A stretch of 64,000 nucleotides of DNA from Penium margaritaceum. Its lineage: Eukaryota; Streptophyta; Zygnematophyceae; Desmidiales; Peniaceae. The notes beneath the pieces are model-generated. The model worked only from the letters and a program-made list of their open reading frames with translations. It did no database searches and was not told where the DNA came from. This document shows, piece after piece, positions 44,601 through 58,200 of this stretch. Position numbers and translations under genes: made by a program. The stretch's first letter is position 1. Each line of letters begins with the position of its first letter. The stretch lies in the NCBI GenBank assembly GCA_023375785.1, contig SZWC01003635.1, positions 119,465 through 183,464 of the forward strand, written 5' to 3'.

Positions 44601-47600
44601 TACAAAGAATGAAATAAAATAAGCAACCATGCCGTTGTAACCATGGAAAGGTTTATGTCAAGCTTAGTCTACGCTGATGTAATAAAGATTCATTAAAACA
44701 TAACATTAGAATAAATGCCTTTTTATTTCCTTTCCCTATCTTGAATTTTGATTGGAGCCGTCAGGCGAAGGTGCACATCCACTTTTTTCTCACTAGATGT
44801 CATAAGGAAAACACCTCAAGTTCAATCTCTTGTGTGCATGTTAAGGAGATTTACATTGTGTTTCCTTGGAGAACCTTTGTATGGGCCTTCGTTTCAATTG
44901 TGTGGTTGAGAGATCTTATTCCCATTCCATGTATAGTTCATTACTTAATATCTTTTCGAGCATGTGTTGTTGTTTTGATTGATGAAGCTTTCTTCTTCAA
45001 TGAGAATTACCATCTTGAACAGTTTCATAAATGCTCATAGGTCAACTCAAAAGTTTCTACTCTTTTATGGTAAGTATTCGTAGCTACATGTGATGAATGG
45101 GAGAAATGTTTTTGTCCTTTTGTAAATTCTTCTCCTAAAACTTCATGTATGTTCTCATTTTGTTGTAAAGTTTAGGTGCAATAGAGGTAAATGTGAATTT
45201 TGCTTTTCATGCATTGTAAAAAATGTGAAAATTGGTAAAACAATGCATGAATGAAATAGTTTGTGATCATCATTTTTGGCGATGGGTTATAGCTAAAGCA
45301 TGTATTAGTTTTTTATTGGAAAGATCTCATTTTGAACTTAAGAGATGATTTCAATAATGTATTAACTTTATTCTTTGGTGATTTTGCATGACAATGGAGT
45401 ATTTCTTCTTGGAAGAATATCTTTCTAATTTACATCCTTAAAATAATGTAGCAGATAATATTATCATTCAACATACCACGGCATGTGTAAGAAGAATAAT
45501 TGATATGTTTTATGTTATTCTCTAATAAAACTAAATGATAGTTTTGGGACTAACTAGACAACAATTTTTTTGTAGAAGGAAAGGTGCATTCCATTCAATG
45601 AGGCATTTTCCTTGCGAATAATATTATGAAGGAGGAAACCATGGTAGGATGTAAATTGCCAATCGCAAGTTATGTAACGTGTGCATGATATCATGTCATA
45701 TTATTTTCCAAAAAATCGCAACCCATAAAAGAAGAAAATAGTAAATCTCCAATAGTAACCCAATCTTGCTCTACTTGGATAATGAACCGTATGCATTTGT
45801 TTATCCAAGGTTTTCATTGTTGATCTCGACTTACAAGTGGAAGAAAATAGTGATACACACTGAATTAAAACTTTATCTTTAAGCATAACGTGCCTGTAAT
45901 TTCGAGGAACAAGGCTTAAATAATAAGTAAGACACTTCATTATTGATGCTATTGATATTGCATGTTTGGAAAAAATGGACTTGTATCCATCATATGTTTT
46001 GTTTTGTGGAATAAGGCTTACATTCACAAATTCGAGGCTTGAAAAATAATCACTTGTTTTTCCAATCATATGGATTAATCTCATAAAAATAAATTTTATG
46101 TGGATCTGCATGTAGATTTTTTATGACACAAATTGTGTTATACCTCATATACTACATAAGGTATGAATAATCCCGTAGGTATAATCCTTTATGGATAGAA
46201 AAGATCATTCCATACATCTTTATGCTTCCATCTATATTCATATACACCTATCATTTTGAGAGGAGGAGAAAAGTGAGTCAATATTTTTGTGACAAAATAG
46301 TAATAGCATAATTTGACGTCATTGATATTTGTAATAAAAAATGTTGATTGTAGTGAATGAATAGTTAGAAATGCATGGTAAGGACGTATTCTTTACATTA
46401 TATGTTATTTTCATTTCCCAATGCATGTAGTAAGAACAATGTCGCATTTTGTGATAGGGATCAAGATTACAAACACTTGAAAAAATGAATGAAACATTGA
46501 AATGATGTATCAACGGGTGATTTTATAACCAATGAGGAGGGATACACAAGTCAAGTGCATTTTCATTGTATAAGGGGAATTCACATTTTTTCTTTGTTTT
46601 ATCCATTGATGATAAAAATCACTTCACGTATAAAGCTAAATCAACATGGCGAAGGGAAAAACCATATAGGTTGTGGTTGATTATTGACGATGTTATCATT
46701 CGCCACAAAATGACTAAGTGTGCATTTTTTATCTCACGTTTTACACCATTGATCCAATCAATTGATGATAGGAAATGAAATCCCATCGTGAGAAGACCTT
46801 TATGTATAACTTTAATCGCCTTTAAGTAGAAAATAATAGTACTCTTAGGAAGCACACATTTTCTTTTTTGTTTGGAAGCTGCTCAATCTCTAGCACTCTC
46901 TCCCCTTCTATGTCGTCTTGAGAAACATTATGGTGCTATTTCGAAGAAGAGAGTGTTCATTGATTGTGGTTGTACAAATACACGTTTTTTTTTCTTCACT
47001 CTTATGGATGAATGGATAAGTTTACGTCTTTCTTCCCATTCACGTTATTATGTTGTCTTCATTCCGCTTAAGCTCTCAAGGAAGGGAGGGGGAGCGCATC
47101 AATGTCAAAGGTCGTTGATGTTGAGACCAAGTTCCCAATGTGATTTTTATTTATGCAAAAAATTTGATTAATAGTAATTGAACATAATTCATGCTTATAT
47201 CCCCATTGTGACCAGGATGGATTACCAAAAACATTTCGTAAGAATGTAGTTTTTGTACATAAAATAATGTTTTTTAGCTACATTCAACTTCACAATGTCC
47301 ATGTTTTCCCTTTGTTAAGGAGGGGAGAAAGGGTCTTCATGTGTGCCACCATTGTTCATGTGTAGTAAAAATTGCACTAGGAGGGTTCATTTCTAGCACT
47401 TTATGGGGACTCTAGTGCTCTTCAAACCCTACAAATAACATATTTTTTATTTTAGGTCCTTATTAATGACACATTACGTTTGAAATTGTAATTAAAAATC
47501 TTTTTGAATTCAAGGAAAAGGTGAATTATCACATAAGAAATCACATATTTGAGCATGTTGAATTGTCTTCATGATTCATCACCCTAACATCCTTAATGAA

Positions 47601-50140
47601 TCCGTCGGAAGGATCACTAATAAGAGTTTATTAAAATGTAAAATAATCATTTTCTTCATGAGTATTGGTTTGATTTATCCATTATTGTATGTGAAAATAA
47701 GTCAAATAAGGAATCGACCATGCTATACATAAATGAATAGCCTCAAAGGTGTCAAATATGCATAAAAATGTGAAACAAAGGAAAAAAAGTGACTTAATAA
47801 AGTGTTATTACCTATTTTATCAGTCAATGATACAAATGCTTTAGTTAATGAAATTAATGTTTAAATTAAACACATTGAAAAAATTTAACAGTATGTTGTA
47901 ATGTTTGTAATATTTGTTAAATGTTGAATTTTGCATTCATCATACAAATGCACAATTTGGCAGAGTATTTAATTTATATTCGCCATCATGTGAGAGAATT
48001 ACATCTCAGAGAGTATTTGACACGTATTTGACACATGTTTTTGCGTAAACCATTAGAAGTTTGTTCTTCAGGCGTACTATAAAAATTCATTTACCAAAAA
48101 TTTGAGAAAAACAAACCATACAATGAAAAACATGATGGAAATGTTTGGCATACAACCACTTTTTTACAAGGAATCTAAGAATCTTACCTCGATGATTTGA
48201 TTTATAAAATGTTCAAAAAGTGAGCGATTCTTAGTCACTAAATTTGAATTCTTTTCTCTAAATATTCATAAGTATTATGTCATCATAATTAGAGAATATA
48301 GCATCATATCCCTTTTTGGAGATTCACGCAGTGCAATTTCTCATCCAAAAGAGTGTAACATAAGCATATCTTCTTGCATTTCTTATACATGTTCTCTACT
48401 TGTTTGCCTTAAGGATGGGATAGATTCTGGATGAACGAACCTCAAACAGTATGGGTTAAACGTATTTGACTTCACATGTATATTTGTTAAAGAATGAATC
48501 AAAACAAAGGGAATAGAAATAGAATGCAGAATATAATGAAAACTGGAGTTCATTCAACATGAGTGAATGAAAATGAAATGTTTGACAATTCAACGAGTTT
48601 GATAAGTACGTTTAATGTACTATAAAAATAAGAAAATCAAGTACGATGCGTTTTAATTCCACCACTTCAAATCAAAACTGCATTATCATCAATTAATATT
48701 GTTTCCTTCATGGGTGCCATCAGTATGTCATAATGTTTTAAGAAAACGTCTTTTTTATTCTTCCATTCCTTCAATATTTTGTGTTCTTAAATGTTTGTAT
48801 TGGTTACTACACACGAGGAAGTTTTTCATGTGAAAGGAACATAAAATGAAAGTTAAATAGGTAGTAAAGTTATCTAAACTCAATAGACATGTGAGAATCT
48901 TCCTCAAGGGTATAGATCATTTTTCCTAAGAAGGCAAGTGCCAAACATCAGTTTTAGCATAACATTGTTTACATAAGGGACCTTGTAAGTGCTTAAAATA
49001 AAGAAAACTAACATGTAGATGTTTGCAATGGCTTCTTTGACACTTGGAAATCTTATAGGCATACAATCCATCTACTTAAATTGGTAACATAGTTCTTAAG
49101 GTTTCATTGTATGAAAGTGGGAGGTGATTTTTAAGGTTTACTTCATCATAAATGAATATTTTAAAGTGGCAATTCAAATATTCTAGTTGAGTTTTCTTAA
49201 GTGTAATTGTATTGGTTACTCAAAGTAATGGATATCCAATACTCTTATTATACTAGCATGACCTTATCAAAGATGCACAAAATAAATCTTAAATTATTCA
49301 TGAGAAGAAATCCATCTATTTTGCATATTCATTTGACTTAGCTTAATCTTTTATTGAATTAATTATAAGGTGGAGAAGAAGTTATAAAAATGGTATGATA
49401 TATAGTTTCCACATCATCAATCGTGTGTACGGAATTTCACATTGAATTACATGGAATCATCACCAACATTAACACTCAACTCTTCTATCAAAATACATAC
49501 TTCTTCTACTATGATTCTGTTTTGAATGTAAAGTGAACATTTAAAATTATTCACGAGCATCATTGTATCTTAAACACCAAAATACTAGAAATCCAATTGT
49601 TGAAGGTGGAAAACATCACACCATCCCTATGACAACTCTTTGAATTTATATTGCAAAGCAAAAGTTTTGAAACAAAAACATTAGTCCTTAGGATTCATAA
49701 AGAATGGTTTAATCATGGGACAAGAGCTTTTTTCTAAGAGAAACATGCAATGTGATTCATAATTTTTTCTGTTCACAACACCAAAGAGAAGGATTTATGA
49801 CATTGGAAAGTTTGGCATGGGGCATAGCAAAACGTAAGAAAATGTACTTCCATTCTTCGAACAAAGGTGTTCAAATACTAAAATAAGTAAAACATGACAT
49901 GAGTAAGATAAAAAATCTGATTGAGGAGAAACTAAAACCGATACTTTGGTTTATAAGTATTATAACTGGTGTTTGAAGGTACGAAAATGAAAAGAAGATT
50001 ATTGCATTTCATCTTAATTTTAGCCTTTATTTTCATCTAGTACACAAATGCGTACATATCAATCCAAGTTAAGTTTTGTACGTTATTGGTACTTCCCAAT
50101 CTAAGGTTTTTGAGTTCACTATAAGATTAACTTGTAGGAC
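41601..50140. other. AT-rich intergenic DNA, no gene seen
   Basis: About 8.5 kb of strongly AT-rich sequence with dense stops. Isolated open frames of 60-150 codons (42582-43025, 45701-46111, 44741-45040) have no domain and compositions expected of random AT-rich DNA. No tandem repeat, tRNA or transposon termini were seen. Decayed, unrecognisable transposon remains are likely. Confidence 0.6.
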
Positions 50141-51555
50141 TGTTATGAGTAAAAGCATGCATCACAAAAGGACATCATTCTTGGGGTTTTTGGAGCCGAT
50201 AGTGATGAAGTCAGCACGTGCTTTGATGTAGCAAGGGGGTCTTGCTGTTGTAGAAGATCTTTGTGCCTAGAAAGCCAACCCAGTACTCTTATGTGCAGAA
50301 GTTGAATACTGGAATCAAACTTGTTTAATGAAAAATAATCAAGTAAAAGTATGGTACAAGGACACAACGTTGGCACACAACGCAGCTCAATGCTCTGACA
50401 TAACCTGCCCCATCCAAAACCGCAACACCTTGCTAGGCCGTCAAGGTTGTTGTTGGAAGGGTCTCTGCACGGTTATCATACTTTAAGATGAAATGGCCTC
50501 CACGTTGTCAATGGAGCCTCCTCTCCATGCTTGCAGCCACTGCCTAACTGAGAAGGATGTCAGAGGTCTTCTCAACCTCATAACCAAACTGGCATAGTGC
50601 TACCAAGCTTACAAGGTTGACAAAAGGAAACTCAAAAGAAACAAAAAGCTTGTAGACACTCCTAAAAAAGCTAACAAAACATTAGGAAACACATTCTGAT
50701 TGTAGAGGGAAACTCTAACACAGATTGATTGTCCAGACATAATCATCATTGTCAAGCATACCTCAGGTTAGACACTAATGCTAGGCTTTCACGCCTAAAC
50801 ACAGCTCCTGGGCCATAGTTGGAGAATGTGAAGATAGACAACTCAAACTAGGTAGCGTTTTTCTTGCACGTGGAATGGCCACCACAGCAATGTAGTCAGT
50901 CCTTCTGGTACTGAGGGGTTTCTCCTACTTAGGCTAAAATACTACTACATAACGTTGTGGGTACTTGAGATGAACGTTACGAGAAAGTCTTGATCTAAGG
51001 CATTGTCTTGTAGAGATTGAGTGTTAAGTAAGTAATTAGAGTTACTTGTTGAGTTACTACTGAAGTTGTGTTGGAGTTATAGGAGTGACTTAGTCTAGTT
51101 TGTTTGTCTCGGTTTTAGCTGCTTGAAAAAAAGATCTTCAATCAAAAGAGGCTTACAGGTTTCCCTTGGGTGTTCTCTGATTGCTGGGAATTCATACAAA
51201 ACACACAGGGCTTAATTTGTTTGAGCATCACCTTGGAAACGTTCAATTTCAAAATTTCCTCAAGGTTTTTGAGACCATTATCTAGCCAAGGAAAGTTGGG
51301 TGGAGTAGAAGAATTATTTTTGTTAAGGTTGCTTCATATAGAAGAAAACTCCCACAACTGAAGCCAACATGTCTCTCATGCGAAAGCTTGGTTGTATAGT
51401 GAAAGACTACTGAAGCTTCCACTAATGCGGCGCTAAGGAGGCGAGACCGCTCCTTGAATCTGGTTGCTTGGATCGACAATTTGCTATTGCCATCCCTGGC
51501 CAACGAGTATAAAAGCCCAATGCTAGTCTAAGTTTTGTGATGCTTTAGCCTTATG
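50141..51555 (-). mobile_element. 3' LTR of the LARD-like element
   Basis: Begins on the plus strand TGTTATGAG after AGGAC. It shares an ordered series of words with 54556-55450: GCAAGGGGGTCTT, CTCAATGCTCTGACA, TAGGCCGTCAAGGTTGT, TGGAATGGCC and AGTCTAGTTTG. The right edge is approximate, near a CTCCCCCTATT that would be the polypurine tract (AATAGGGGGAG on the minus strand). Confidence 0.7.
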
Positions 51556-54543
51556 CTCCCCCTATTACTCCTGTCACTTACTTCGACGAGTCTCGTGGTT
51601 ACTTTAGGAACATACTTCAGCCATCCATAGTTGCTTTAAACTAATTTAGCCATGGTTGGGGCAACCATCATCCCCCATGTTCGTTCTTGGCATTTGTTTT
51701 AGACCTCAAACTACCACCCATGGGGTTTGCCATAGCTGGAACACCATTTATTGATGCTTGTTAGCGTCGTGGTTGGATACTTAGCTCTTATCTTATGAGG
51801 GGAGTGACCCAAAATGGGTAACTTAATTATGGCCCTTGTTGCTATGGGCTGAGAACCCTTGCCTCCATTGTTCTCCTCACATTGTGCGTTAGCTGCATCG
51901 AGCAAAGCTCTTTGCTTGCTCGTCGTGTCTCCAGCAGCCATGGGAATACCCATGGTTGCCACCACTTGTGTGTGTTGGTCCGCCACTCTCTTTATTCTTG
52001 GTTCGTGGCGAGGGGAATGTAGTCAAGCATCCTTCTTTTTGTCTGGGCATGTCCTCTCGTCAACGTCTAGTTGCCCAAAATGGCTAACTACTTCCACTTG
52101 CCACTCCGATACGATGTTTCCATGGAGTGTAACTGTTCCATTCATGCATGCCATGAGACACATGGTGGACTTCTTTCGTCCACTTGCCATCCTGGCAATA
52201 TTTTGTTATGGAGTTTAACTAATCCATTTGTGCAAGCCACTTGAGAAATGGTGGGCTTACTGCCTCGAATTACCACTCTTGCAGGATGTTTCCATGGACC
52301 GTAACTGCTCCATTTTCTCATGGCACCAAACATGTGGTGGGCTTATTGTGACATTTTGCTACTCTTTTCAGATTTTTTTAGACGCGCTACATTACGTGTT
52401 GCTTCAAGGGCTTGACACATGCCTTCACTTTGCTTTCTTCTCACTTCCATATCTCCTTTGTTGTTTCTTGAGCAAAATGTGTAGTTGTAAGAGGAATTTG
52501 TCGTTGGCAATGTTACAGCTTCTCCTATTATAACTGATTTCAACATGCATCCACTTTCTAAGTCAGGATCATAATTCGTTATTTTCAGGAGCCGCCCATT
52601 CTTCCACTTCTTCTCGCTTTGCGTGATGGAACAAATGCTACAACATTGAGAACAAAATGAGGAGTTGCTCACGAGCGAACCAACCTCGGTATGCTTGTCA
52701 CTTTTACGCTAGTTGTATTGAGATGTTCTACATTTGCCATTATACTGCTTCTTTTTCTAACAAGGATGTGTTGATACATTTGCAGCTGTTAAGCTTAATC
52801 TCTTACCTCCCTTATGTTCGTGGCTCCATACATGAGTACCTCTTACATCACCATTGCTCTAACGAGTCGTAAGCTGACTTCTTCTTGGCCGCGCGCTCCG
52901 GCTTTAGTGCATGGTGTTGTCACGTTGGGTTGGTAGAAGCAAATGAGTAGTCAACTTGTCACATACTTTGAGAATCATGTGAGCCTTTGTCTCTAGTTGA
53001 AGACACGTCCACCTCAGTTGCTCTCCTACACTGTCAGCACTCAATTGCTAGGTTGTCTAGTGTTGGATCGAACAGGAGAACTACGTGTGGGAAGGCGAGC
53101 CGTTCTAAGCTTCATTGGTTAGCTTGTGTACGTTTGACGAGGAAGCTAATCGTGTAGCCACTAGTGTTGACACTTTTCCCTTAAGGAGGCACTATTGTTG
53201 CGATTGCCACTTGTTGCTGTCAAACTGCTCATGGTTGTGTAGTTTCTTTGTCATCATTCCACCCTTCATGAGCTCCTACAAGAAAGCTGCTTACCTTTGT
53301 TGTTTCGTAACTAAAGTTGTTGATGATGCCTTCCCTACTTGTGACTCACAAAGCAATGCATGGAGTGATGCCGACCCTTGTGACATCGTCACATGGGTGT
53401 TTACAAAGTACGATTGCTTGTCCTCAACTATTGTTGGTGGCGCTGGTAAGCTTAACGGCACCGTTGCATGCTTTGACTATTGCAATGTCATCGTCGTGGA
53501 TGCTTTATGGGGTACCGTTAGAGTTTGCATGCTTTCTCCATGAGCATGTGAAGTTGAGTTTGTCTCTTGTACATAGACATGCTTTTGCATGTGTCAACGA
53601 GAACTAAGCTATGAAAGTTGTTCAAATATCATTTGTGACACTGATGAAGTCTCATTCAGTTGGAGAGTCTTATTCTGTTGCTGGATCTACGTCACCTTCC
53701 CTTTAGGTTGTGTAGTCTAAGCAACTACCACCTAACGAATATGTGGCTCTTGTTGGCAAAGAAGCTACTTCTTGCCAATCTACTACCGTTGCTCCATGAT
53801 TTCATGTTTGAAAGCTTGCTCTCAAGCTTTCTCATGCAGACCTATAACAAGATGTAGTTGTATGAGTGCCACGCATAACACCTCCGTTGCAGCGTGCTAT
53901 GGCTGAATAATGCAAATCTGTGTCATGTTTAACATTCTCGATAGTATAATTAGCATGTGCACTAGCATGAGAGCTTGTGGGATATATTTTTCCACATCTT
54001 CTTACACAAGTGTTACAATTGATGATGATGGCAGTTGTGTAAGTTGAAGTAGAGCTTCTAGATGCACTTATTGTTTTATGTAAGATCATTGTTACTGAAG
54101 TTTTGGACGGTGAGCTTCAAAACTCATTCCCTCCTCATTGGAACATAAGAGTGAAAGAAACTTGTCACTGAACTACTACTGTAAGGCATCATTTGCACAC
54201 ATATCATCTTGGCATACACATGTCTGTAGGGACTCCTCTCCTTAGCGCTTCACATCTTTGATTGTTGCATCTTCTCTCCTTGGAGTACATTCTTGGTCCA
54301 TGCACAAGATTCATGCTAAGAGGTATTTCAGTTGTTAAAAGACCATGTGATGGCTCTCCATATTGAGGTCGCTCAAAGAGCCCTCAATGATACCATAAGT
54401 GGAGGTCGTCATGTCACGCGATCACCCTGCCACTGGTCAGTGATGACAATCGTTGTCATCCTTCGAAACTTGAGATCTAACTTCTTGCTAGCGGTACGAT
54501 TTTCTTCTCTAATCGCATGTTGAGCATTTCTTCACGTCCTTTT
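51556..54543 (-). other. internal region of the LARD-like element, non-coding
   Basis: About 3 kb between the LTRs. No conserved retrotransposon motif was found in any frame. It contains a triplicated ~86-bp block (52093-52352) and otherwise unremarkable sequence. Confidence 0.6.
52093..52352 (+). repeat. three imperfect ~86-bp tandem repeats
   Basis: Blocks starting near 52093, 52181 and 52267 share, in order, a CACTTGCCAC/CCACTCT start, GTTTCCATGG-A-GTAACT, a CCATT...GCATGCCA/ATGGCACC segment and ATGGTGGGCTT. They may reflect local duplication inside the retrotransposon. Confidence 0.65.
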
Positions 54544-54555
54544 GCTCTGATACCA
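54544..54555 (-). promoter_or_regulatory. primer-binding site for initiator tRNA-Met
   Basis: GCTCTGATACCA on the plus strand, the reverse complement of the plant tRNA-Met PBS, touches the LTR start TGCTATGATG at 54556. It fixes the element's direction as minus. Confidence 0.85.
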
Positions 54556-55960
54556 TGCTATGATGATTGAAGAGCTTGAAGTGATAAAGTTATCGTGTGC
54601 TCTCATGCAACAAGGGGGTCTTAGTGCTTTCTAGGATCTTTGATTTTAGCAAACAAACCTTGTACCCGAATGTGCTAAAGTGGAAGACCGTATCCAAACA
54701 TGTAATTGAAAAGAATGTTGAGTACAAGTATGGTATATAGAACTAACAATAAAACACATCTCAACTCAATGCTCTGACACAACCTACCCCATTTTAGGGT
54801 AGAGCAGCTTGTTAGGCCGTCAAGGTTGTCGTTGCAACGGTCTCAGCACAGTCACTATACGTTTCAGGTGAATTGGCCTCAAGGTTGTCAGTATAGCCTC
54901 CTCTACACGCTCGCAACAATTGCTAGATTTATCAGTAGGGTGCTGCCACGCTTACTCGGTTGATGGAGGGGAACTCTAGCAAGACACACAACTTGTAACT
55001 CCTTGAAACCTGATTGAAGGAACATTGCCAAAAATACTTGGTCGATAGAGGGAAACTCCAACACAATTGGACTGTCCTGTAAGAATTATCTTTGTCAAGA
55101 TGGAGGTTAGACACTAATTCTAGGATTTCATGCCTACACGCAAATCGTGGCCCATTGATGGTCAACGACAGGCACGACAACTGAAGCAAGGTAGCTTGAG
55201 TCTTCTACGTACTCGTGCCACCACAACGAGGAAGTCAGGGGCGTCCTGCTACCCGGGCTAGCCCCAGGCTTGTAGATTGTTCCTAGGCCTACACTGGTCT
55301 TGAGATGAGAGCTACTATATAGTCTTGGTTTGAGGCGTTTTCTAACTGAGATGGACTGTCGGTCGTGTTATTGGAGTTCCTCGCTTTGTTACTACTCATG
55401 TCATGTTGGTGTTACTAGACTGAATGAGTCTAGTTTGCTTTTATACCAAGATCTTGACAAGTTGACCACCTGCCCTGTGCCTAGAGGAAACATCCTTCTT
55501 CAAGGTCAAAGCTTCCTCCTCAAGGAGTCTTCCTGGTCCAAGGCACGCAGCTACCTCCTTAAGAAAGCTTCTTAAATGTAGGTAAACTGGCCGTGGTCCC
55601 AGCTACTGAGTCGTCCATGTGCCGCTGACTTTGCGGAGTCCCCACTCTTAATTCTGCATGCAGCTGTTGAGTCGTGCATGTAGTAACCGATGCTACTGCT
55701 ACGTCGTGTTTGTGGTATTTGATGGAATGACGAGTAGTGTATGCACCACTTGATGTAGAGTGGTCCGTACTCTAGAGCTTTGCTTGCATGTGTTGATGCA
55801 AGCAATCCCAACGGTCTAGTCTGGTGCAGCCCCACCCTGAGTGGTGTGGGCCATGTACCCAAAAGTGCTTACTTCCACCACGCAACTGTTGACCAAGTTG
55901 GGCTTACAGGCTTGCATACCCCTATTGTGCATTCAACACTCAAAGATCCCAACTCGTTTC
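54556..55960 (-). mobile_element. 5' LTR of the LARD-like element
   Basis: Starts TGCTATGATGATTGAAG next to the primer-binding site and is homologous to 50141-51555 over at least 900 bp. The minus strand has TATAAAAG at 55439-55446, a plausible LTR promoter TATA box. The right edge is estimated from the length of the other LTR. Confidence 0.7.
55439..55446 (-). promoter_or_regulatory. TATA box candidate in the LTR
   Basis: TATAAAAG on the minus strand, in the element's sense direction within its 5' LTR. The corresponding place in the other LTR (AGTCTAGTTTGTTTGTCTC) has lost it. Confidence 0.45.
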
Positions 55961-56000
55961 CCCCCTTGGATCTTGATGCTAGAAATAAATGTGGCGTGTA

Positions 56001-57182
56001 TAGTAAAAAATTCCTGGTCTAGTCACACTCGGGTGTTTATGCATAAAACTCCCTAGCTTTGTGTACAAACCTCTGATTGTCAATTTGACTACGCCATGTT
56101 GAAGTTCTTGCTCAGCGTAGTTATCGCTCACTCCGAAAATGATCAAGGAAAAAAATTATGTTGAGAATTTTAACTAAATTTTCATGGTGATTATTGATGT
56201 AATAGTTGTACTTGTCATTTGAAATTGATTAATCATGAGTTGTAAATTGGTGTAGGCTTTTATGTTTATCTCCATACCGTCTTGCTTTTGATCTTGATGC
56301 CAAAAGAGATAAACAGAGAAAGTTATATAGCCCTTAACGATGTATGAAGTGTTAAAACATTGTTAAAATATTATATTAACCTTTTGAACACAATTTAATC
56401 AGTTTTTCTCCATTGCATCATTGGTTAAGTGACCCTTACAGACCATCAAACGATGGAAACAAATAGTATGTTCTTGAAATTGAGCAATATCTTACACAAT
56501 CTCGTCCATTTGAGTTTCAACATGTACTCCTATATATTTACACATGATCATGCTAGACTATCAACGGTGATATTTTGCATGAACAATTACAAACAAAATT
56601 CTTTACGAAATTGAGTTTATAGATAATGTTAGTTGATGGAGTTGCTTATGCTTAGATGTTTATAAAATGTTAAAAAGCAATGAGAAGAAACATAGCATAT
56701 GGTTTCAATGAGTGAATAGAATAGCAAATATATATTTTTCACTGTAAGGAAACAATTTGTCTACTTTGGAGTGTTGATTAGAATATTACAATAGTCTCCT
56801 AGACGCGAGAAAACCCATTTCTAGTTCAATACGTCGTATTCTCATGGTAGCACTCCGCGATTGAACTTGAGGATACATACTCTTACATTACAAAGTAAAC
56901 GAGATGTGTTTTTTTGTTGAATCCATATCATAGTTGAAGATGATTTGTGTGGTTGTCTTAAAACCACTTGAGTGAATTTCATTGTAAGAGAGCCATTCCA
57001 CTAACTTATACGAAAATGTTTGTGAAATAATTTTGGTTATTTTAAAGTGTTTCTTCTTAACATTGATGGAAATGAACATCATTGACTTCTTTGATGTGTA
57101 AGCTTTGTGAATTCTCTAAGGTGAGGCAAATAAAATGTTTTGGTTTTCTAAGGCAATTTTCCGGTTCTAAAGGAACCACGTT
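56001..57182. other. AT-rich spacer between two related LTRs
   Basis: About 1.2 kb of AT-rich sequence with short domain-free frames (56429-56614, 56888-57082). Nothing recognised. Confidence 0.5.
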
Positions 57183-58200
57183 TGTGTTGGTTTTGTGATA
57201 GAGGCAAGAAGGGCCATGACCCTTGTTGCTAGGATCTTTGGGTGTTCAGCAAGCAACTTGTATAATAGCAGGGAAAGGGTTGGGAATCTGGACTGAAATC
57301 TTGATTGATGTGAAAGTACAAGTATGAAATATGAAAAATGCTACCACACTAGGCTAGCTGAGCTCCCGGCCCGCAGTGGGGCAATGCCTTGTAAGGTATT
57401 ACTGGCCGTCGTGGCAAGGGTCTTGGCAAAGTCTTTAAATTGATTGGCCTTAAGGGCAGCCCCCAACTAGGCTGGCAGGCCTTGCGAGGCTTACAAGGGT
57501 CTTTGACGGATCTCCAACAGAGTCTTGTTTAAAAGCTTTTGAGTCAGAGTCTTCAGCAGGGTAACCTTGAGTGGTGCAGCATGCTGAGATTGCTGAGATG
57601 AGCTCAGAATGAGAGGAGCTTCCCCTTTTACACTTGAGGTTGTGGCAAGTTGACCACTTGAAGGAGAAGTTTCCTTCACGTGGTTCAGGTGTGCTACCCT
57701 TTGTGCTTTGAAAAGGGGAAACTTCCTTCAAGCGAGGCTTCCTATTGTTCAAATCTTGTTAATAGTACTTGAACAGGATCAATAGGAAGCTTACTCCTGA
57801 AGGGAGCTTTGGCATGTATTTAAGTGCATCTTTCGTAGGAATTTGCTTGCCCTTTACTCCAACCTCTGTTGATCGTTGATTGTGCCATGTTGTTGCATCA
57901 GATGACTTGATCAGGAATCTCTTGAAGCTTGTACAAGAGTGGCCCATGCTAACAGAAGGGGCTGAAGTTCATGCGTGAGGCTTGTGATGTAGTGCAGGCA
58001 TCATGTTTTGGATGCATGCCGCCTGCACAGTCAGCTGCAACACTCTTTGACCATATTAGTTATGCGGTATTGCAAAGGGAGTAGCTCCCCTTTTTCTCGG
58101 AGCTAGCTAGGGGCATGCGCAACCCCCTTGTGCATGCTTGCACTCCATAGTATACACGAGGCCCTCTAGGAGCCTTTAGGGCTGGTCTCCAAGATTTAAT
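57183..58200 (-). mobile_element. third LTR-like copy related to the LARD element (solo LTR?)
   Basis: Shares the order of short words with the LTRs at 50141 and 54556: GACCCTTGTTGCTAGGATCTTTG (compare GGGGGTCTTGCTGTTG...GATCTTTG), GGCCGTCGTGGCAAGGGTCT (compare GGCCGTCAAGGTTGT), TTGGCCTTAAGG, and GCAAGTTGACCACTTG (compare AAGTTGACCACCTG). It is diverged enough to be a separate subfamily. No primer-binding site or internal region is seen beside it. Boundaries are approximate. Confidence 0.6.

Larger units (their letters stand above)
50141..56000 (-). mobile_element. old LTR retrotransposon without coding capacity (LARD-like), minus strand
   Basis: Two long similar blocks in the same orientation (from 50141 and from 54556) frame about 3 kb of internal DNA. 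The right block starts TGCTATGATG and has a tRNA-Met primer-binding site on its inner side, so the element reads on the minus strand. The internal part holds only short frames (for example 53115-53543 plus, 142 codons) and no gag, protease, integrase, RT or RNase H motif. It would depend on proteins from another element. LTR divergence is high, so it is old; the outer right boundary and target duplication are not resolved. Confidence 0.75.
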
